A DNA stretch of 64,000 nt, taken from UBA2784 sp964494625 (GTDB lineage Bacteria > Pseudomonadota > Alphaproteobacteria > Micropepsales > Micropepsaceae). The stretch is taken from contig CAZBRT010000002.1 in the NCBI GenBank assembly GCA_964494625.1, positions 62,001 to 126,000 of the forward strand. The letters are read 5' to 3'. Positions 8,406 through 16,503 of the stretch are shown here, in pieces; the stretch's first letter is position 1; each line of letters starts with the position of its first letter. The translations under genes and the position numbers were made by a program. The notes under the pieces are model-generated. The model was given only the letters and a program-made list of their open reading frames with translations. It searched no databases and had not been told where the DNA came from.

Positions 8406-9344
8406 TCATTCCTGCAGATGCTGGTCAGGCTCAATGCCCTTGATGGCGCGATAGGCAAAGCCGGTGAGGCCGGCGAACAAGGCTGTCATTAACATGCTGA
8501 CCAGAAACATGATCGCAAACAATGGCGCCAATGCCTCACGGACAGCCTCAAGCCCCGCAACTACGATGGCCTTTTGCTGTTGTTGATCGGTTGTAGGTAA
8601 CATCTCGGTGGCGATGCTTCGCTCGAAGTCAAACCCGGCAACTTCCGCCCCCTCAAAAAACAATCTCATCGCGAAAACAAACATAAGAAGTACGAGCACG
8701 TAGATGGCGAAGAGCGGCACGAATTTCCAACGCGTGACGCCCACAATGTCGTCAATGTCTATCCGTCGCTTTGAGACAATGGATGGGGCATAAAGAGACA
8801 ATCTGACCGCTATCCAGATGAGGACAGAAGCAAAGCCCAGAAATACGATCCACGGCCCATTCGCTCCTGCGGATGTCATTGATCTGATCGCATCGGGAGA
8901 AACGACCTCGCTGATGCCTGTTAGTGAAAAGACAATTGCAGCGAACTGCAACACGAGCATGAGCAAAATCGGAAAGAGGAAGACAAAAAACTCGGCACGA
9001 CCAATTGCGAAATGAATGTAGGTCGATGGCTTCCGATCACCGTAAAGAACGATCCGAAGCATCGCTACCATTGCCACACAAGATGCAAAGCTTGCCCCCA
9101 ATCCGGCAGCCAAGATCATTGCGAACTCTTGGCCGGTAAAAAGCGTCGCCGCACTCATGTTCTGGGCCACCGCATCTGCGAAGCGTTCGAACATAAAGTT
9201 GAATAACCATCCCTGCAGGGAGATAGCCACCAGCAGCGGAAACCAGCTCAGCCGGATGATCGGTCCTGCATCGCCGATGACAAAGCCGAAGGCACGGCTG
9301 ATCGTCTTCAGGATGGGAAGCCTGTGCTGCACTGTGTCTGTCAT
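8406..9344 (-). CDS. Multi-pass membrane protein of unknown function
   Basis: 312 aa; family not recognised. Around six hydrophobic segments are visible: near LSWFPLLVAISLQGWLF (residues 30-50), FAMILAAGLGASFASCVAMV, FFVFLFPILLMLVLQFAAIV, IVFLGFASVLIWIAV, FVPLFAIYVLVLLMFVFAM and FAIMFLVSMLMTALFAGL near the C-terminus. The ATG at 9344 is chosen because GGGGGA sits just upstream; the frame extends 32 codons further without such support. The gene is monocistronic, converging on uvrA and diverging from the small exported protein at 9560. No transporter or enzyme motif was seen. Confidence 0.75.
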   Translation of the reverse strand: MTDTVQHRLPILKTISRAFGFVIGDAGPIIRLSWFPLLVAISLQGWLFNFMFERFADAVAQNMSAATLFTGQEFAMILAAGLGASFASCVAMVAMLRIVLYGDRKPSTYIHFAIGRAEFFVFLFPILLMLVLQFAAIVFSLTGISEVVSPDAIRSMTSAGANGPWIVFLGFASVLIWIAVRLSLYAPSIVSKRRIDIDDIVGVTRWKFVPLFAIYVLVLLMFVFAMRLFFEGAEVAGFDFERSIATEMLPTTDQQQQKAIVVAGLEAVREALAPLFAIMFLVSMLMTALFAGLTGFAYRAIKGIEPDQHLQE

Positions 9345-9559
9345 CGTTTCCCCCGATGGATTTCGCATTCCTGGCCAGTCCGGGCGCAGACCTGCGACCT
9401 TATCGCCTGCAATCATTACCGGCGTCCTGCCAACTGACAACGCGGCCGCGCCGTCATGAACCTGCTTTTACATCACTTTACCGTTGGATTGCGATGGGCT
9501 TAACCTTGGCGGCCATTTCGGCGACGGGCCAGAAAGTGGCACATAGGGGAGACTGATCC

Positions 9560-9799
9560 ATGAAAATTGCGAAAAGCTTTGTTGCCGCAGCCGTGGTTGT
9601 TGCGGGCGCCGCCGGATTTTTCACGGGCATGGCGATCGCCGACCAGCCGCATATGCGCAACGCGCTCGACCATCTGCGGGCAGCGCGCGACGAGCTGCAG
9701 TTGGCTTCGCGCAACAAAGGCGGCCATCGCGTGGCAGCTTTGGGCCTTGTGAATGACGCCATCGACCATGTGCAGGCGGGTATCAACGCAGGTGATTGA
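9560..9799 (+). CDS. Small exported protein of unknown function
   Basis: 79 aa. The N-terminus (MKIAKSFVAAAVVVAGAAG) is a typical Sec signal peptide or single anchor, with a likely cleavage after GMAIA near residue 27. The mature part, about 50 residues, is helical and polar: QPHMRNALDHLRAARDELQ, then a KGGHR motif and a second amphipathic helix. Similar small periplasmic proteins with QPHM...AL and KGGHR segments occur in other proteobacteria, without known function. AGGGGAGA lies upstream of the ATG. It is followed by the amidase genes 37 bases downstream and may be cotranscribed. Confidence 0.75.
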   Translation: MKIAKSFVAAAVVVAGAAGFFTGMAIADQPHMRNALDHLRAARDELQLASRNKGGHRVAALGLVNDAIDHVQAGINAGD

Positions 9800-9836
9800 G
9801 TATTCCGCCTGATTTGCCCCCAACGGAGTTCGGACC

Positions 9837-11267
9837 ATGGCATTTCGCGAGTATGCGCAGTTTGACGGCATCGGCTTGGCAGCGCTTGTTGCCAAGAAAA
9901 AGGTCTCCGCGTCCGAGCTTGTTGAGGAAGCGATCAACCGCATCGAGAAGCACAACAAGGCGCTCAATGCGGTCATCTACCCGATGTTTGACGAGGCACG
10001 CCGGCTGGCCAAGGGGCGTCAGCCCAAAGGGCCATTGGCTGGCGTGCCTTTTCTCCTGAAGGACATTCTTGCGTTCTACAAGGGTGTGCCCACGCGGCAG
10101 GCCTCGCGCTACATCCCGCCAATGCCTGCTCCGCATCATGCGACACTGACCGAGCGGTTCCTGGCTGCGGGGCTTATCCCCCTTGGCAAGACCAACGTGC
10201 CGGAGTTCGGCATGTTGCCGACGACCGAGTCGAAACTCTATGGCACCGCGCACAACCCATGGAACCTTGCCCACTCGACCGGCGGTTCCAGCGGCGGTTC
10301 GGCGGCAGCGGTGGCGGCGGGCATCGTGCCCTTGGCCCATGCCAATGACGGCGGCGGCTCCATCCGCATTCCCGCATCGGCCTGCGGTCTTGTGGGATTG
10401 AAGCCGACGCGCGGACGCAATCCGCTTGGCCCCGATCTCGGCGACATCATGGGCGGCATTGTCGCGGAAGGTGTGGTCTCGCGCAGCGTGCGCGATACGG
10501 CGGCGGCCCTTGATGCCACGCATGGACCGGATGTGGGCGACCCCTATGCGGCACCGCCCGCGCCGCGCTCTTACCTTTCCGACATGAAAAAGAAGCCGCG
10601 CCGCCTGCGCATTGCCTTTGCCACCAAGGGTCTTGACGGAGCCACGCTGCACGAAGATTGCGTGGCGGCGGTCAAGCGCGCCGCATCTTTGTGCGAAAAG
10701 CAGGGCCACATTGTCGAGGAGGCGTCGCCCAAGATTGATCTTGCCCTGATGACTCCGGCTTTCATGGCGCTGTGGGCAGCGGGACAAACGGCCCTTGTTG
10801 ACGCGACCTCCATGATGGTCGGGCGCCTGCCCAATGCGGATGAGCTTGAGCCCCTGACCCGCGCGATGGTCGAGCGTGGCCGCACCATCACCGCCAGCCA
10901 GTACCTGATCGCCACAGCGATGCTGCAGATGGCGGCGCGCGATGTTGCGCGCTTCCATCTGGAATACGACGTGTGGCTGACGCCGACTTTGGGCAAGCCG
11001 CCAATCAAACTCGGCGTGATCGACGTCAATGAGACTGATGTCGAAAAGGCCTTTGCGCCCATCATCGACTATGTGCCGTTTACTGCCTATCAGAATGCTA
11101 CGGGCCAGCCCGCGATCAACCTGCCGCTGCACTGGAACAAGGACAAGCTGCCCATCGGCGTGCAGTTTGTCGGGCGCTTCGGCGACGAGGCGACGTTGCT
11201 GCGGCTTGCCGCGCAGCTGGAAAAGGCTGCCCCCTGGAACATGATGCATCCACCCGTCTGGGATTGA
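9837..11267 (+). CDS. Amidase signature family enzyme (first of tandem pair)
   Basis: 476 aa. Amidase-signature hydrolases cleave C-N amide bonds with a Ser-cisSer-Lys triad. The elements are present: the catalytic Lys in FLLKDI near residue 76, the Gly/Ser-rich GGSSGGSAAAV around residues 149-159 carrying the cis-Ser, and the nucleophile Ser in GGGSIRIPASACG about 24 residues later. The C-terminal MNLPLHW-like segment (INLPLHWNKDKLPIGVQFVG) is a family feature. The substrate is unknown. It lies 10 bases before a paralogue of equal length. The absence of gatC/gatB neighbours and the sequence type argue against GatA. Confidence 0.88.
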   Translation: MAFREYAQFDGIGLAALVAKKKVSASELVEEAINRIEKHNKALNAVIYPMFDEARRLAKGRQPKGPLAGVPFLLKDILAFYKGVPTRQASRYIPPMPAPHHATLTERFLAAGLIPLGKTNVPEFGMLPTTESKLYGTAHNPWNLAHSTGGSSGGSAAAVAAGIVPLAHANDGGGSIRIPASACGLVGLKPTRGRNPLGPDLGDIMGGIVAEGVVSRSVRDTAAALDATHGPDVGDPYAAPPAPRSYLSDMKKKPRRLRIAFATKGLDGATLHEDCVAAVKRAASLCEKQGHIVEEASPKIDLALMTPAFMALWAAGQTALVDATSMMVGRLPNADELEPLTRAMVERGRTITASQYLIATAMLQMAARDVARFHLEYDVWLTPTLGKPPIKLGVIDVNETDVEKAFAPIIDYVPFTAYQNATGQPAINLPLHWNKDKLPIGVQFVGRFGDEATLLRLAAQLEKAAPWNMMHPPVWD

Positions 11268-11277
11268 GGAACAGATA

Positions 11278-12711
11278 ATGGCCTTTGCGGAATATGCAGA
11301 CCTTGACGGTCTGGGGCTCGCCGAGCTGGTGCGGAAGAAGAAGATCAGCGCCGCCGAACTTGCCGAAGAGGCGATCACGCGCATCGAACGCCACAATGGC
11401 AGGCTGAACGCTGTCGTCCACAAAGCCTACGATCTTGCACGTGCGGCAGCCAAAACACCCCTGCCCGATGGCCCTTTTTCCGGCGTGCCGTTCCTCATCA
11501 AGGATCTTGGCCTCAAGGTGAAGGACATGCCGCGCAGCGACGGCACGCGCTTCATCAACTACCAGCCGGATGCAGTGGACGATCTTCTCACAAGGCGCTA
11601 TCGCGCGTCGGGTGTTGTCATTGTCGGCAAGACCAATACGCCGGAATTCGGCATCACCGGCACGACCGAAAGCGCGCGCCTTGGCCCCTGCCGCTCGCCC
11701 TGGAACACCGATCACATCACGGGCGGATCATCAGGTGGTTCAGCTTCGGCCGTGGCCGCGGGCATCGTGCCGCTGGCCAATGCGTCCGACGGGCTTGGCT
11801 CCATCCGCATTCCGGCGGCCTGCTGCGGCCTTGTGGGCATGAAGGTCACCCAGTACCGCACGCCGATGGGCCGCGCCCACGATGCCGATATCGGCCATGG
11901 CTACAGCGTGCACCATGTGGTTTCGCGCACGGTGCGCGATTCCGCCGCCATGCTGGACGCCACAGACATGGCGGAAACCGACAGCCCGTTCCCGCATCCG
12001 CCGAAGGCCCGCCCCTATCTGACAGAAGTGACAGCGGCACCGGGTCGGTTGCGCATCGCCTTCTCCAGCGAGACCGCCAGCGGCAGGCCGGTCGATGCGC
12101 AGATCCGCGACGCGCTGGTGCGCACCGCGCGCCAGCTGGAGGCGCTGGGCCACTATGTCGAGGAGCGCAATCTCGCCATCAATTTCCGTAAGCTCTATGC
12201 CGCCAGCCAGGCGGTCCTGGGGGCGAATTTTGCCGCATCGATGCGCGCGCGGGTGGAGGCCATGGGTCGTGAGCCGGAGAAAGATGAGCTGGAGGCACTG
12301 ACCTGGCGCAACTGGAAGGGATCCGAACACATTCCCGGCTATCAGGCGATGCGCGGCTGGCAGACCCTGAAGGCGATGACACGCGACATCTACGCGTTCT
12401 TCCATGAAACGGATGTGCTTCTGACGCCTGTGCTCAGCACGCCGGTTCCCAAGGTCGGATTCATTGACCCGGTCGGGCTTGAGCCGCGTGAAGTTGATGC
12501 GCGCCAGGCTGCGACTTTCGGTTTTACGCCGCCCTTCAACATGACCGGACAGCCCTCGCTTTCCCTGCCCCTGCAACAGGATGCGGGGGGCCTGCCCATC
12601 GGCATGATGTTCACGGGGCGCTGGGGCGATGAAGCGACGCTTTACCGCCTTGCCGGCCAGATCGAGCAGGCGCACCCATGGATCGCCCGCAAGCCCGCAA
12701 TCTGGAACTGA
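11278..12711 (+). CDS. Amidase signature family enzyme (second of tandem pair)
   Basis: 477 aa, a clear paralogue of the upstream amidase; both open with MAFxEYAxxDGxGLAxLVxKKKxSAxEL. The triad elements are the Lys in FLIKDL, the cis-Ser in GGSSGGSASAV and the nucleophile Ser in GLGSIRIPAACCG. The two proteins differ most in the middle and in the C-terminal substrate region, which suggests different amide substrates after a tandem duplication. An OsmC-like gene starts 4 bases after its stop, so the three genes probably share a transcript. The reaction is inferred from family only. Confidence 0.88.
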   Translation: MAFAEYADLDGLGLAELVRKKKISAAELAEEAITRIERHNGRLNAVVHKAYDLARAAAKTPLPDGPFSGVPFLIKDLGLKVKDMPRSDGTRFINYQPDAVDDLLTRRYRASGVVIVGKTNTPEFGITGTTESARLGPCRSPWNTDHITGGSSGGSASAVAAGIVPLANASDGLGSIRIPAACCGLVGMKVTQYRTPMGRAHDADIGHGYSVHHVVSRTVRDSAAMLDATDMAETDSPFPHPPKARPYLTEVTAAPGRLRIAFSSETASGRPVDAQIRDALVRTARQLEALGHYVEERNLAINFRKLYAASQAVLGANFAASMRARVEAMGREPEKDELEALTWRNWKGSEHIPGYQAMRGWQTLKAMTRDIYAFFHETDVLLTPVLSTPVPKVGFIDPVGLEPREVDARQAATFGFTPPFNMTGQPSLSLPLQQDAGGLPIGMMFTGRWGDEATLYRLAGQIEQAHPWIARKPAIWN

Positions 12712-12715
12712 GATC

Positions 12716-13159
12716 ATGTCCGAGCATCACGCGACCATCAGCTGGAAACGCACAAGCGCGTCCTTCGACTATGAGCACTATAATCGCGCCCATGAGTGGC
12801 GCGTCGATGGTGGTGTGGTCGTGCCCGCGTCGTCAGCGCCGCTCTTCAAGGGCGATCCCGACCGCGTGGATCCGGAGGAGGCATTCGTTGCCTCGCTCTC
12901 CAGCTGCCACATGCTCACGTTCCTCGCGATTGCCGCGCGCAAGCGTTTTGTCGTTGACGAATATGTTGACGAGGCCATGGGTGTCATGACCAAGAATGAC
13001 AAGGGCAAATTCTGGGTCAGCAAGGTGACCCTGAAGCCGCGCATCACCTTCGGCGGCGAGCGCAAACCCACGGCCGCCGAGATCGATGAAATGCATCATT
13101 CGGCGCACGAAAACTGCTTCATCGCCAATTCGGTGACGACCAGTATCGAGATGGCGTGA
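12716..13159 (+). CDS. OsmC/Ohr family protein
   Basis: 147 aa. OsmC-family proteins reduce organic hydroperoxides through two cysteines. Both are present: one in SSCHMLTFLAIAARKR (around residue 60) and one in AHENCFIANSV (near residue 134). The start is the ATG at 12716, four bases after the upstream amidase stop, which leaves a standard OsmC N-terminus; longer versions of the frame would lie inside the amidase gene. It probably protects against peroxides, reduced through lipoylated proteins or thiols, but it belongs to the broader OsmC group and not clearly to Ohr. Confidence 0.88.
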   Translation: MSEHHATISWKRTSASFDYEHYNRAHEWRVDGGVVVPASSAPLFKGDPDRVDPEEAFVASLSSCHMLTFLAIAARKRFVVDEYVDEAMGVMTKNDKGKFWVSKVTLKPRITFGGERKPTAAEIDEMHHSAHENCFIANSVTTSIEMA

Positions 13160-13162
13160 CGC

Positions 13163-13519
13163 TCAGTCGTTCACGCCGGGGAACGATGTGACGTATTCGA
13201 TCGTGATGTCGGCAAAGCTCTCCACGAACTGCACCTTGAAGTCGGGAAAGCTCTCGACGAACTGCCATTCGCCGCAATCATCGGGGAACGAAGTCACGTT
13301 CTGCACGTTGAGGTCGGGGAACGAGGTGACAATCTGGACCTTGATGTCGGGAAAGCTCTCGACGACCTGAATCTTGCCCTTGAGGACAATCCCGTTCCAG
13401 GTGCAATCGGCAGCCACCCTGCTGCCGGCCGTAGCCAGCCCCGCGCCAAAAGCCGTCGCCAGCACAGCCAGCGCAAGAGCCTTGCCTTTCGCGCCCGTCA
13501 TCCGCATTTTCCCGGCCAT
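13163..13519 (-). CDS. Exported short-repeat protein, septoil-knot-like
   Basis: 118 aa. The N-terminal region (MAGKMRMTGAKGKALALAVL...) looks like a signal peptide cleaved near AGSRVAA. The mature part is built from about six copies of an 11-13 residue unit V[ET]SF[PA]D-x-x-V-x-x, for example VESFPDIKVQI and VTSFPDLNVQN, with a CGEW segment in the middle and two cysteines (CTW, DDCGEW) that could pair. This pattern resembles small proteins described as septoil-knot domain proteins; function unknown. The ATG at 13519 has a strong upstream GGAAGG and its codon overlaps the divergent trmFO start codon (shared CATG at 13517-13520). Confidence 0.75.
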   Translation of the reverse strand: MAGKMRMTGAKGKALALAVLATAFGAGLATAGSRVAADCTWNGIVLKGKIQVVESFPDIKVQIVTSFPDLNVQNVTSFPDDCGEWQFVESFPDFKVQFVESFADITIEYVTSFPGVND

Positions 13520-14918
13520 GACAAATCCTTCCCTGAAACCTGTCCACATCATCGGCGGCGGCCTTGCGGGCTGCGAGGCGGCCTTTCAGGTCGCCCGTGC
13601 CGGTGTTCCCGTCATCCTACACGAAATGCGCCCGGTGCGTGCAACCGATGCGCATGTGACAGACAACCTGGCAGAGCTTGTTTGTTCGAACTCCTTCCGC
13701 TCGGATGACTGGGAAAACAACGCGGTCGGCCTTCTTCATGCCGAAATGCGCAAAGCCGCGTCGATCATCTTCCGGGCAGCCGACGCGCATCAGGTGCCCG
13801 CGGGCGGGGCGCTGGCCGTTGACCGGCACGGATTTTCGGCGGCAGTCGAGCGTGAAATTCTGGCGCATCCCCTCATCAGCGTGCAGCGGGAGGAGCTAAC
13901 CGATCTGCCGCCCCCTGAGTGGGACAGTGTGATCATCGCGACCGGTCCGCTTACCGCGCCGTCGCTGGCGCAATCCATCCGCGCGCTGTCGGGCGAAGAC
14001 AGCCTTGCCTTCTTTGATGCCATCGCGCCGATCATCCATCGCGAATCCATCAACTTCGATGTCGTCTGGGCGCAGTCGCGCTACGACAAGGCAGGCCCGG
14101 GCGGCGATGGTGCCGACTATCTCAACTGCCCGATGGACAAGCCCCAGTATGAAGCCTTCATCGCCGCCCTGCTCGCGGGCGAGAAGACGTCCTTCAAGGA
14201 GTGGGAAAAAAACACGCCCTACTTCGACGGCTGCCTGCCCATCGAAGTGATGGCGGAGCGCGGCGCCGAGACGCTGCGCTTTGGCCCGATGAAACCTGTC
14301 GGCCTGATGGACAAGCGCACCTTCATGCGGCCTTACGCCGTGGTGCAGCTTCGCCAGGACAACAAGCTCGGCACGCTTTTCAACATGGTAGGCTTCCAGA
14401 CCAAGCTGAAGCATGGTGAGCAGACACGCATTTTCCGCATGATCCCTGGCCTTGAGGAGGCGCAGTTCGCGCGGCTGGGTGGTCTGCACCGCAACACATT
14501 CCTCAATTCGCCGCGCGTGCTTGATGGCTTCCTGCGGATGAAGGCAGCGCCGCATTTGCGTTTTGCCGGACAGATCACGGGCGTCGAGGGCTATGTCGAA
14601 AGTGCTGCCATCGGCCTTCTGGCGGGGCGGTTTGCGGCAGCCGAGCGGCTTGGCCTTGCGCCCAGCCTGCCGCCGCCAACGACGGCGCTGGGTGCCCTCC
14701 TCAATCACATCACCGGCGGCGGCGACGCCAAGACTTTTCAGCCAATGAATGTCAATTTCGGGCTCTTCCCCGAGATCGTGATGGAAAAGGTCAAAGGCAA
14801 AGAGCGCACCAAGGCCAAGCGGCAGGCCGTTGCCCATCGCGCCATGGCCGATGTCGGGAACTGGATTGCGCGTGGGCTTGGCGCGCAGCCTCCTGCCGCT
14901 ATAGCGGCCGGCCTGTAA
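13518..14918 (+). CDS. trmFO: Methylenetetrahydrofolate-tRNA (uracil-54-C5) methyltransferase TrmFO
   Basis: 466 aa. TrmFO makes ribothymidine at tRNA position 54 using methylene-THF and FADH2. The FAD-binding Rossmann motif is at the N-terminus: IGGGLAGCEAAFQVARAG (residues 11-28), then HEMRP and the family signature DNLAELVCSNSFRSDD around residues 53-68. The Cys in LVCSNS is conserved. The C-terminal HITGGGDAKTFQPMNVNFG is also characteristic. The ATG at 13518 gives the canonical length; it lacks a good Shine-Dalgarno and overlaps the divergent start of the 118-aa gene, so its promoter must lie inside that gene. Confidence 0.94.
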   Translation: MTNPSLKPVHIIGGGLAGCEAAFQVARAGVPVILHEMRPVRATDAHVTDNLAELVCSNSFRSDDWENNAVGLLHAEMRKAASIIFRAADAHQVPAGGALAVDRHGFSAAVEREILAHPLISVQREELTDLPPPEWDSVIIATGPLTAPSLAQSIRALSGEDSLAFFDAIAPIIHRESINFDVVWAQSRYDKAGPGGDGADYLNCPMDKPQYEAFIAALLAGEKTSFKEWEKNTPYFDGCLPIEVMAERGAETLRFGPMKPVGLMDKRTFMRPYAVVQLRQDNKLGTLFNMVGFQTKLKHGEQTRIFRMIPGLEEAQFARLGGLHRNTFLNSPRVLDGFLRMKAAPHLRFAGQITGVEGYVESAAIGLLAGRFAAAERLGLAPSLPPPTTALGALLNHITGGGDAKTFQPMNVNFGLFPEIVMEKVKGKERTKAKRQAVAHRAMADVGNWIARGLGAQPPAAIAAGL

Positions 14919-15726
14919 TCGCGGCCATCAGGATTGCGCGGCTGCGCTCTCCTGGCGTCGGCGGCCGATGGAGGGCGAAGGGCGCGCGCCGCACACGCTT
15001 CAGCATCGCGCGGGTCAGCCGAAGATGGGCAAAGACAGGCAAGGTGGAGCGTAAATCGCGCCGCCATGCGGCTTTGATCTGCGCGAGTTCTTCGGCGGCC
15101 CGCACCATCTGGCTGTCGAACCACGCGAGCGCATCCTTGCCCGCCGGCCTTGCGGCCAGAAGTTCCCCTCCGCTTTCGACACTGAGAATAGGACCAAGAC
15201 CAAGGAAGATTTTCCCGCGCGCGAGATTGCCCCACAGACCACGCAGATGATTGACCCGCAGATGCACACGCGCCGATGCTGCGACCAGTCCGCTTTCACC
15301 GGTTGCGCCCAGATGCTGCAGGCACAGGCGCATCAGCCTTCCCGCGATGCCATCGGCATAGGCGGCGAACGCGTCTTCATCCGCCATCGGCTGATCGGAG
15401 AGATCAAAGGCGCGCGCGTCGGCCAACGCCACCAAATCAGCGACCGTGATCCGCCTATGCTCTACCAGCGGCAGAAGCGCCTGCAAGACCGGATGTCCGC
15501 GCGTTCCGCCCTGCGAGAGACCCGCCAGCGCCTCGCGCCACCATGCCAATCTGATTTCTGCAATCATCGGTTCGTGGACTTGCCTGCCGACACGCGCAAT
15601 TTCCGCGTTGAGGGCAAGGAGCGCCATCAGGCCGGGCCGCTTGTCCGGTTTTGCGAGCAAGGCAGCCGCAAAGCGCTCGGGATCCTCCGCCTCAACAAAG
15701 CCGGCAAGCGGGCCAAGGTCGTTCAT
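14899..15726 (-). CDS. Squalene/phytoene synthase-like protein, probably not a prenyl synthase
   Basis: 275 aa. The fold signatures (AEIRLAWWREALAGL near residue 60, then YADGIAGRLMRL) place it in the squalene/phytoene synthase superfamily. The two Asp-rich motifs needed for prenyl diphosphate binding are not evident: the first reads RAFDLSDQP and the second, around ARGKIFLGLG, lacks DxxxD. It therefore looks like the alphaproteobacterial relatives of mitochondrial NDUFAF6, a complex I assembly factor, rather than HpnC/HpnD or CrtB. The start ATG 15726 has GGGGA upstream and lies 13 bases past a terminator. The last 20 bases overlap the convergent trmFO end. Confidence 0.7.
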   Translation of the reverse strand: MNDLGPLAGFVEAEDPERFAAALLAKPDKRPGLMALLALNAEIARVGRQVHEPMIAEIRLAWWREALAGLSQGGTRGHPVLQALLPLVEHRRITVADLVALADARAFDLSDQPMADEDAFAAYADGIAGRLMRLCLQHLGATGESGLVAASARVHLRVNHLRGLWGNLARGKIFLGLGPILSVESGGELLAARPAGKDALAWFDSQMVRAAEELAQIKAAWRRDLRSTLPVFAHLRLTRAMLKRVRRAPFALHRPPTPGERSRAILMAAITGRPL

Positions 15727-15738
15727 GGCGTCCCCATG

Positions 15739-15770
15739 AAAAAGGCCGCTCCCTTGCGCCGGGAGCGGCC
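15739..15770 (-). terminator. Rho-independent terminator after the PuuD-like gene
   Basis: On the minus strand a perfect 10-bp stem GGCCGCTCCC / GGGAGCGGCC with a 7-base loop is followed directly by five T residues. It lies 19 bases after the stop of the PuuD-like gene. It also sits just 13 bases before the start codon of the next minus-strand gene, so that gene needs read-through or an internal promoter. Confidence 0.8.
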
Positions 15771-15788
15771 TCACATTTTCCATCCGGG

Positions 15789-16424
15789 TCAGAAGCCCAG
15801 ATTCTGTGCACCAATCATGGCAAACAGCATCGGCACCGACAGCATCATGTTGGTGCGCGAGAACAGCATGGCCGTGCGGCCCGCAGCGGCCTTCTGTTCC
15901 TTCGAGAGGCTTGGGAAGCGGTTCTCGATGTTGAGCGCCTTCTGCTGGTTCGGCCAAATCACGAACCACACGTTGAACCACATGATCGTGCCCAGCCACA
16001 TGCCGATGCCGATCAGGATCGTGCCGGTGCCGGCAGCCTCACCGAGCGCGCCGAAAGTCAGGGCATCGACGAGGTAGAAGTTCAGCCACGCCAGAACGAG
16101 GCCGGTTGCAATCGTCAGCATGGCGGACCAGCGGAACCACCACAGGGCTTCGGGCGCGATGAATTTTGAAACCGCAGGCTTTTGCTCGTCCGGGATCTTC
16201 GGCATCTGGATCATCTGGACGAAGTTGAAATAATACAGGTGTCCGATCCACATGATGCCCGACAGCACATGCAGCCAGCGGAACACGAACGACCAGAAGC
16301 CGCGGTCGCCCAGCGTCACGCCGTAGTCGCCGCCGCCCAGCGCCATCATCACGGCAAAAAGCACGATGGCGAGGATGAACCCCATTGACAGCGTGCGGTA
16401 GAGATTGGTCAGGATCGAAGCCAT
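15789..16424 (-). CDS. PuuD-type membrane protein (urate oxidase N-terminal domain family)
   Basis: 211 aa, about six membrane segments. Sequence blocks FRWLHVLSGIMWIGHLYYFN (around residues 48-67), ALWWFRWSAMLTIATGL and MWFNVWFVIWPNQQKAL match the membrane domain found at the N-terminus of PuuD-type urate hydroxylases (Urate_ox_N family), with conserved His residues in a WxH..GxxWxGH arrangement that could bind haem. Here the C-terminal cytochrome c part is missing, as in the many stand-alone alphaproteobacterial versions, so urate oxidation cannot be assumed. GGGGGAG precedes the ATG. It lies 79 bases downstream of secD on the same strand and ends at a strong terminator. Confidence 0.75.
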   Translation of the reverse strand: MASILTNLYRTLSMGFILAIVLFAVMMALGGGDYGVTLGDRGFWSFVFRWLHVLSGIMWIGHLYYFNFVQMIQMPKIPDEQKPAVSKFIAPEALWWFRWSAMLTIATGLVLAWLNFYLVDALTFGALGEAAGTGTILIGIGMWLGTIMWFNVWFVIWPNQQKALNIENRFPSLSKEQKAAAGRTAMLFSRTNMMLSVPMLFAMIGAQNLGF

Positions 16425-16503
16425 GGATGCTCCCCCAAGGAAATTTGTCTGTCCAGAATTAGCTGATCGCCCGAACTTGTCCAGCGCAGCGCAATCAATT
16501 CCC

